NCBI GenBank assembly: GCA_002416505.1
Contig: DIAM01000009.1
Span: 76,652 to 88,669 of the forward strand
DNA from: Gammaproteobacteria bacterium UBA5078
GTDB taxonomy: Bacteria > Pseudomonadota > Gammaproteobacteria > Pseudomonadales > Pseudohongiellaceae
Direction: 5' to 3'
DNA: 12,018 nt
Part shown: positions 7,372-12,018 of the stretch, piece by piece
How positions within the stretch are numbered: position 1 is the first letter of the stretch
Layout of the letters: each line of letters starts with the position of its first letter
Notes under the pieces: model-generated
What the model saw: the letters and a program-made list of their open reading frames with translations, nothing else
What the model was told of the DNA's origin: nothing
Database searches by the model: none
Made by a program: the position numbers and the translations under genes

Positions 7372-10300
7372 CTAATTCTCCGCGATCTGGCTCATTGAAT
7401 TTGAAGGCACGTGCCGCGAAGCTTTCCACAATTTTTCAGACAATCCTGCGCGTGCCGATTGGGCGGTATCCTGCGCATCCACAACAACATTAAACAGTGC
7501 ATCAGAGGTTCTACCCTCGGCATCGCGAGCTGTTAATCTGACCGCCACTCCAGCTTCTGCAACTGCATTGGCTGCCACGTCAAAACACCCGGCTTCGCTG
7601 TCCAGTGAGAGCCACTCAGGCAAAGGCTCTCCCGTGACAAGCTCTGCAGTAAGCACCACAAGGCCAGAGCGCTGCGAACAGGCAAAAGCATCGTGCTGGA
7701 CCATGAAACGTTGTGGTTGGGCTGACACAAGCAAGTGCTGATCAGGCATTCCTCTTAGCATTGCGAGCTCGCCGGCCACGGCAGGCAGGAGCAGCGGCTG
7801 CCAGCCGCGTCCTAGGCGCTCGATGATGCCTGTCTGGTCAACCCCGGACAACGCTTCAAGCAATCGCAAGGTCGAATCAAAACGCTGGCCTTCGCGTTCC
7901 CATTCAAACGCATCCGGGGCCTGATAGGTGGCGCGGTGAGCTGACATCCACTGCCGTTCATCCGGACGCGAAACCGGCTCGTCGGTTCCCATCAGGGTGA
8001 TGGTGATGGCCGTTCCAGTCCCATCGAAAGAGCCGACGGTGAAGACCTCTTCGATCATCTGCCCTTTTGCCAGTGAGCGGATCAGACGATCCAGAATCTG
8101 GTAATGCCATGCGCCTTGCTCATCTATCACTAATGTGCCGAGAGCAGGTTTGCCAGTTGACTGCACTCCTAAAATTGCCATGGGACCAGTTGCGAACTTT
8201 TCCTCGGCAGCACCATCAATGTCTTCGACAATTAGGCGGCCAGTTGCAGTAAGCATGCCTTTGAGCGCGTCACGCGTCTCTGTGCGCGTTTCGCCAAAGT
8301 TCCCTGTAAACGTCGCCGCATCATTGGTGCCAGTAATGGTAATGATGATACTTTCGCTGGCTGTTCCGTCCTTGGACGTCACAACAAGCACATCAGTTAC
8401 TTTCTCGCCGTCGCGCAGTGCTTGCACTGAAGCCCTAGTGTTGTCTAGGCTGTACTGCCACTTTCCGGTGATTTCATTGAACGCAAAGGCGCCATAAGTG
8501 CCCGTCAGTGTGTTGAGCTGTGCGGCGATGAAGCTATTCTCGCCACGGTCTATGTCAGTCACCCTGAGCGTCCCTTCAACCGCACTGATGCTGCCATCCT
8601 CAATCAGCGTTCCAGTGGCAGTACCATCGATTCTTGCACGATCATTGGTGCCGGTAATCGTAATGGTGATGGCTTCACGTGCCGTGCCGTCTTTGGACGT
8701 GACGAGCAGCTTGTCTTCGATCGTGGCACCAGCGGGCAAGGACTGTACTTCCAGCTTGCCGTTGTCGATGGCATAGCCCCATCTGCCGCTGATGTCGTCG
8801 AACATGAAATCTCCATAGCTACCCACCAGCGCAGAGGATTGCACGCCTTGAAGAACATTCTCGCCAAGGTCGACGTCCTCTACGCTCAGCGCCCCAAACC
8901 TTGTCATCGTGCTGTCATCTTCAAGCAGCGCTCCGGTTGTCGTCCCCGTTATGCGTGCTTCATCGTTTACGCCCTCTATATCAATCAATATTTGCACGCG
9001 CGTGCCATCAATTGTCAGTGCCGTGAAAGAGTCGGTGATGTACAGCCCGGCTCCTAGATATTGAACCAGCTCATTTCTGACGGTGTAATTCCAAATTCCG
9101 CCTGTAGAAATAGTCAGCTCGCCCAATACACCGGCAGGATCGGCCAAGACTTCAGCCGAGAACCCTGACAATGCCGGGTTGGGGTTGGTGGCAGTCAACA
9201 CGCCGTTGGCTCGCAAGTCCGAAGCGCTTGGCTTTAAAGGCGTTACACCGGGATTATCCTCGACAACCAAGGCATAATTGTCGCCCGAAACACTTGTAAT
9301 CAGAACAGGCAGTGCAGGCGCAGTGGACGGTGTAAACTTGGGCACCCCAGGGTCCACAATCTTGTCCAGATTTGCATCGGCATCACCGAACGCGTTGTCG
9401 GTGATGATGAGTTGAATGGCTGAAATTATGCCATTGCTTATAACGAAGCTGGCGCCATCACCACCTGCTCCACGGCTCATGAAGTCATACCAGCCTGGCG
9501 TTGTTATCTCTTGGCCGTCGAGATCCAGGAGTGTTACGGGTTGCCCCAGATTTCGATAGGCGTCCAGAGACTGTTGTGAGACATACTTCAGATAGCCATT
9601 GAACTCGTTTTCAGCAATTCCGGACCGGCTGATGTCGATGACAATCCGCACTTGAGTGCCCTCTCTCGTTGAATCGACATCTGTGATGCCAAGGCTCTGC
9701 AGCGGTTCAATTGTGAACTGGATCGGATCCCAGGTAACGCCCTCGGGCCTTGAGCCGCCAATGGTGCCTGTGCCCATGACCTCATCAATAGTCTGGACTT
9801 TGATATTGGTGAGCTGACTGCTGTCATCGACTTGATTGCCAGTACTATTGCCTGCGATAACAACCGTAACGACGGGTTTTGCATCGGTCAAGGTGCCTGA
9901 CAATCCGGCATCAAACGAGTCTTTCGTTACCCAGGCCATCGTCGTTACAGCATTCTGGACTTCGTCCGCAATTCCATCGCCGTTCAAATCGCCCGCTGTG
10001 CCGCCTGCGACACGAGCAAGATCGGCGAGGCGGGTTTCGACTGCTGACGGAATGCCGTCACGATCCAGTGTGTCCTTTGCGTCAAAGGTCAATTTCAGAT
10101 TGGCGCCTTTGTTTCCATCCGAAACATACAAGTTGAACACGTCAATGCTGGCATCTCCGGCCGGGTTGTACGTGTAACGCCCAGTTTGCGTGTTGAGCTC
10201 AAGCGTGGAGCCATTCTGCAGCGTCGCTAGTGACTCAACACCGGCGGGGATGGCGTACTTTTCGAAAATGGAAAGGCTGTTTAGCGAGAAGCGCAAGATC

Positions 10301-12018
10301 TCACCATCAGCATCCAGCCAGTTTGTTCCGTCCCAGAACGTGGGCTTTCTGTTCTGGTCAAGGCCGCCGACCAAGCTGCTTGTCACCAGTTTCTTTTCAC
10401 CCGCCACGTCGATTTCTCTGACTTCACGGCTGGCAGTTATATCGTAAAGAGCCGGCGTGCTGTCGATCGTCAAGGCATTGGACAAGCCCGTGCTGACGAG
10501 TCTGCCATCAATATTGAGCAGAAGCTTGACAGCATAATCCCCTGCCTGCAGCGTGATGGCGCTGAAATTGAGCCGATAACGTCCCGGTTCCGTCTCTATG
10601 AAAGTGAAGGGCACCTTCACAAGCTGGAACTGGTGGCTATCGATATCTCTGCGATAAAGAATGACGTCCAGCGCCCCGGCTTCACCCGTGACATCCACAC
10701 TCTGGTTCTGCGCTTGGGCAGTCAGGAGGTCATCCGGCGTGGGGTCTGGAGGGGCGACTTCAGCAACGTTGACAATGACCGGAGGGTTGATGTCCGTATC
10801 CAGATTGTCACTGCTCGTCCTTGGCGTTGTATTGTTAGACGGTTTCAAATCTGGATAGATCACACCCGTACCATCGTCAGTGATGGAAGCCGTACCACTG
10901 ACCTTGCCACCCACGGCATTGGTGACCCGCAGCTGGAAGGTCTCAGCGCCTTCAAAGATTTCGTCCTTCTCGGCATTTATGTAAATGCGCACTAGCAAGG
11001 TTCCGCCAGCGGGTACCTTTACATTTGTGCTGTAGTTCACCCACTTATTGGAGGTGGCATCCCAGACCTGCAGCGCCTGGGTTTCGCCGATCTTGGCAAA
11101 ACCTGTTTCTGAGCCCTCAATCATATTGAGAGTGATAACCTGACCTTCCGTGCCGCCTACCTTGAACACCGCCCAGTCCGAGGCCTCATTCACGGTGGGG
11201 CTGGTGATTGTCAGAGCGCGGTCGTCGTCTTTGGGAGCAAGCGCATTTTCGCTGCCGTCCTCTTCGAAGATCTTGCCCGTGCCGTCGTCTTTGATGGTCG
11301 CCGTGCCCACTGCAGCGATGCCGCCTGCTGGAGTAACCGTCAGCGTGAAGGTCTCGCCGTTGTCCGCGAACTGGTCATTGAGGATGGCTGTGCGCACCAG
11401 GAAGGATCCTCGCGCGGGCGATGTAAAAGCTCCCGTGTAGTTTGTCCAATTGACTCCGCCATCTATGGATATCTGCAAGGGATTAGAAGCGGCTCCAAAG
11501 TCCAGACCGCCAGCAGTCGCCGTTATGCCCTTTAATCCAAGTGTAACCTCCTCACCCTCAACGGCTGTCACTGTAAACACTGCAGTGAGAGAAGCTTCGT
11601 TGACCGTTACATCCGACACGGTGACTAGGTCGGCTAAACCCGTTACTGTGCCGTTGATCGTACCTGTGTCCTGCACAATGCCGTCACTCACAACGTAGTC
11701 GAAGCTGATCGCGCCGTTGTAGTTAGCAGCAGGGGTGAAGGTGATTATGCCCGTGATGCTCACGTTCACCGTGCCGTTGGTCACGGCGATCGTCTGCTCT
11801 TCGCCAGTTAGAGCAACGCCATTGATAGAGACGATCGACAGGGAGTCCTCATCGAGGTCCGCGTCGTTGCCTAGCAGATCCAGAGGCTCACTGGTGCCGT
11901 CTTCGGCCACTGTGAACGCATCATCCGCAACCACTGGCGCGTCATTGGCCGACGTGACCGTGACCGTCACTGCCGCCGTCTCGGTGACACCGCCGCTGGT
12001 GACCGTGTAGGTGTAGCT
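7372..12018 (-). CDS. C-terminal 1548 residues of a giant VCBS/cadherin-like/Calx-beta surface or secreted protein; 5' end outside window
   Basis: The frame is open to the window edge (YTYTVTSGGVTET then NDAPVVADDAF), so the N-terminus lies beyond 12018. Residues counted from the edge: 1-126 cadherin-like (tandem-95 type); 130-248 and 268-388 two Calx-beta-like modules, each closing in DDGTG; 417-523 Ig-like; 530-647 another beta module; 647-893 calcium-type motifs (DTLDRDGIPS, DLNGDGIAD) leading into a choice-of-anchor-U-like domain (DVDSTREGTQ, NGYLKYVSQ, KIVDPGVPKF); 900-1343 four VCBS-type repeats, two with exact GTNDRARIDG/GTNDAA boundaries; 1344-1548 a compositionally different tail with a putative Ig (He_PIG-like) fold, LPEWLSLDSEAGCFDV, and ending in LSEKLWKASRHV and SQIAEN. 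I see no RTX nonapeptides. It heads the adaptor/M50 operon and is probably that machinery's substrate. An adhesin or matrix role is inferred from domains. Confidence 0.88.
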   Translation of the reverse strand, partial: SYTYTVTSGGVTETAAVTVTVTSANDAPVVADDAFTVAEDGTSEPLDLLGNDADLDEDSLSIVSINGVALTGEEQTIAVTNGTVNVSITGIITFTPAANYNGAISFDYVVSDGIVQDTGTINGTVTGLADLVTVSDVTVNEASLTAVFTVTAVEGEEVTLGLKGITATAGGLDFGAASNPLQISIDGGVNWTNYTGAFTSPARGSFLVRTAILNDQFADNGETFTLTVTPAGGIAAVGTATIKDDGTGKIFEEDGSENALAPKDDDRALTITSPTVNEASDWAVFKVGGTEGQVITLNMIEGSETGFAKIGETQALQVWDATSNKWVNYSTNVKVPAGGTLLVRIYINAEKDEIFEGAETFQLRVTNAVGGKVSGTASITDDGTGVIYPDLKPSNNTTPRTSSDNLDTDINPPVIVNVAEVAPPDPTPDDLLTAQAQNQSVDVTGEAGALDVILYRRDIDSHQFQLVKVPFTFIETEPGRYRLNFSAITLQAGDYAVKLLLNIDGRLVSTGLSNALTIDSTPALYDITASREVREIDVAGEKKLVTSSLVGGLDQNRKPTFWDGTNWLDADGEILRFSLNSLSIFEKYAIPAGVESLATLQNGSTLELNTQTGRYTYNPAGDASIDVFNLYVSDGNKGANLKLTFDAKDTLDRDGIPSAVETRLADLARVAGGTAGDLNGDGIADEVQNAVTTMAWVTKDSFDAGLSGTLTDAKPVVTVVIAGNSTGNQVDDSSQLTNIKVQTIDEVMGTGTIGGSRPEGVTWDPIQFTIEPLQSLGITDVDSTREGTQVRIVIDISRSGIAENEFNGYLKYVSQQSLDAYRNLGQPVTLLDLDGQEITTPGWYDFMSRGAGGDGASFVISNGIISAIQLIITDNAFGDADANLDKIVDPGVPKFTPSTAPALPVLITSVSGDNYALVVEDNPGVTPLKPSASDLRANGVLTATNPNPALSGFSAEVLADPAGVLGELTISTGGIWNYTVRNELVQYLGAGLYITDSFTALTIDGTRVQILIDIEGVNDEARITGTTTGALLEDDSTMTRFGALSVEDVDLGENVLQGVQSSALVGSYGDFMFDDISGRWGYAIDNGKLEVQSLPAGATIEDKLLVTSKDGTAREAITITITGTNDRARIDGTATGTLIEDGSISAVEGTLRVTDIDRGENSFIAAQLNTLTGTYGAFAFNEITGKWQYSLDNTRASVQALRDGEKVTDVLVVTSKDGTASESIIITITGTNDAATFTGNFGETRTETRDALKGMLTATGRLIVEDIDGAAEEKFATGPMAILGVQSTGKPALGTLVIDEQGAWHYQILDRLIRSLAKGQMIEEVFTVGSFDGTGTAITITLMGTDEPVSRPDERQWMSAHRATYQAPDAFEWEREGQRFDSTLRLLEALSGVDQTGIIERLGRGWQPLLLPAVAGELAMLRGMPDQHLLVSAQPQRFMVQHDAFACSQRSGLVVLTAELVTGEPLPEWLSLDSEAGCFDVAANAVAEAGVAVRLTARDAEGRTSDALFNVVVDAQDTAQSARAGLSEKLWKASRHVPSNSMSQIAEN
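7378..7381 (-). promoter_or_regulatory. Shine-Dalgarno site of the HlyD-type adaptor gene
   Basis: GGAG on the minus strand lies inside the last codons of the giant gene, 10 bases before the ATG at 7367. It supports that start and implies that ribosomes finishing the giant protein reinitiate on the adaptor gene. Confidence 0.6.
7990..9320 (-). repeat. Four tandem VCBS-type protein repeats (diverged at DNA level)
   Basis: The repeats lie inside the giant gene, each about 310-355 bp: about 8965-9320, 8640-8950, 8325-8640 and 7990-8315. The shared pattern is an acidic start (LLEDDST, LIEDGSI), then G.L.V.D.D.GE, a strand ending in G.WGY/WQY, then TSKDGTA and I.ITITGTND. The middle two are most alike. 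Sequence differences between copies are large, so recent duplication is unlikely. Confidence 0.8.

Noticed and set aside
7372..12018. RTX toxin/adhesin with canonical type I secretion signal
   Set aside because: I looked for GGxGxDxUx nonapeptides near the C-terminus and found none; the Asp-rich motifs present are of the DxDxDG type within the middle of the protein.
1..12018. tRNA, rRNA, CRISPR array or replication origin
   Set aside because: No cloverleaf-like segment, regularly spaced repeats, or AT-rich iteron cluster was seen on either strand.

Overview
The window comes from a Gram-negative bacterium, most likely a gammaproteobacterium. The evidence is a secreted beta-barrel protein with a signal peptide and a terminal Phe, HlyD-type periplasmic adaptors, very large VCBS/Ig-type surface proteins, an IS3-family remnant, and coding regions of moderately high GC by eye. 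I cannot name the genus.

Layout. (A) Positions 1-2339, plus strand: the C-terminal 541 residues of a large modular surface protein whose 5' end lies outside the window. It is overlapped by 4 bp (ATGA) by a gene for a small outer-membrane beta-barrel protein. (B) Positions 2340-3873: about 1.5 kb with no intact gene. It holds a decayed, internally deleted IS3-family transposase on the minus strand (about 2811-3685). (C) Positions 3874-12018, minus strand: a tight three-gene operon. It reads from the window edge as a giant VCBS/Calx-beta/cadherin-like protein (N-terminus outside the window), then a HlyD-type adaptor with an extra cytosolic N-terminal domain, then a PqqD-like/M50 zinc protease/HlyD-like fusion. 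The spacings are 4 bp between the first two genes and a 4-bp ATGA overlap between the last two.

How the parts may work together (inference). The HlyD adaptor and the M50-HlyD fusion look like a dedicated export or maturation apparatus for the giant protein encoded just upstream of them. The giant protein has no visible RTX nonapeptides, ends in an unusual roughly 200-residue domain, and no ABC ATPase is encoded in the window. The second surface protein, converging from the other side, carries the same type of DxDxDG-bearing choice-of-anchor-U-like module. This suggests that the two proteins share an ancestral building block or a surface-handling route. The most interesting content is this adaptor/M50/giant-substrate operon together with the facing adhesin/beta-barrel pair.
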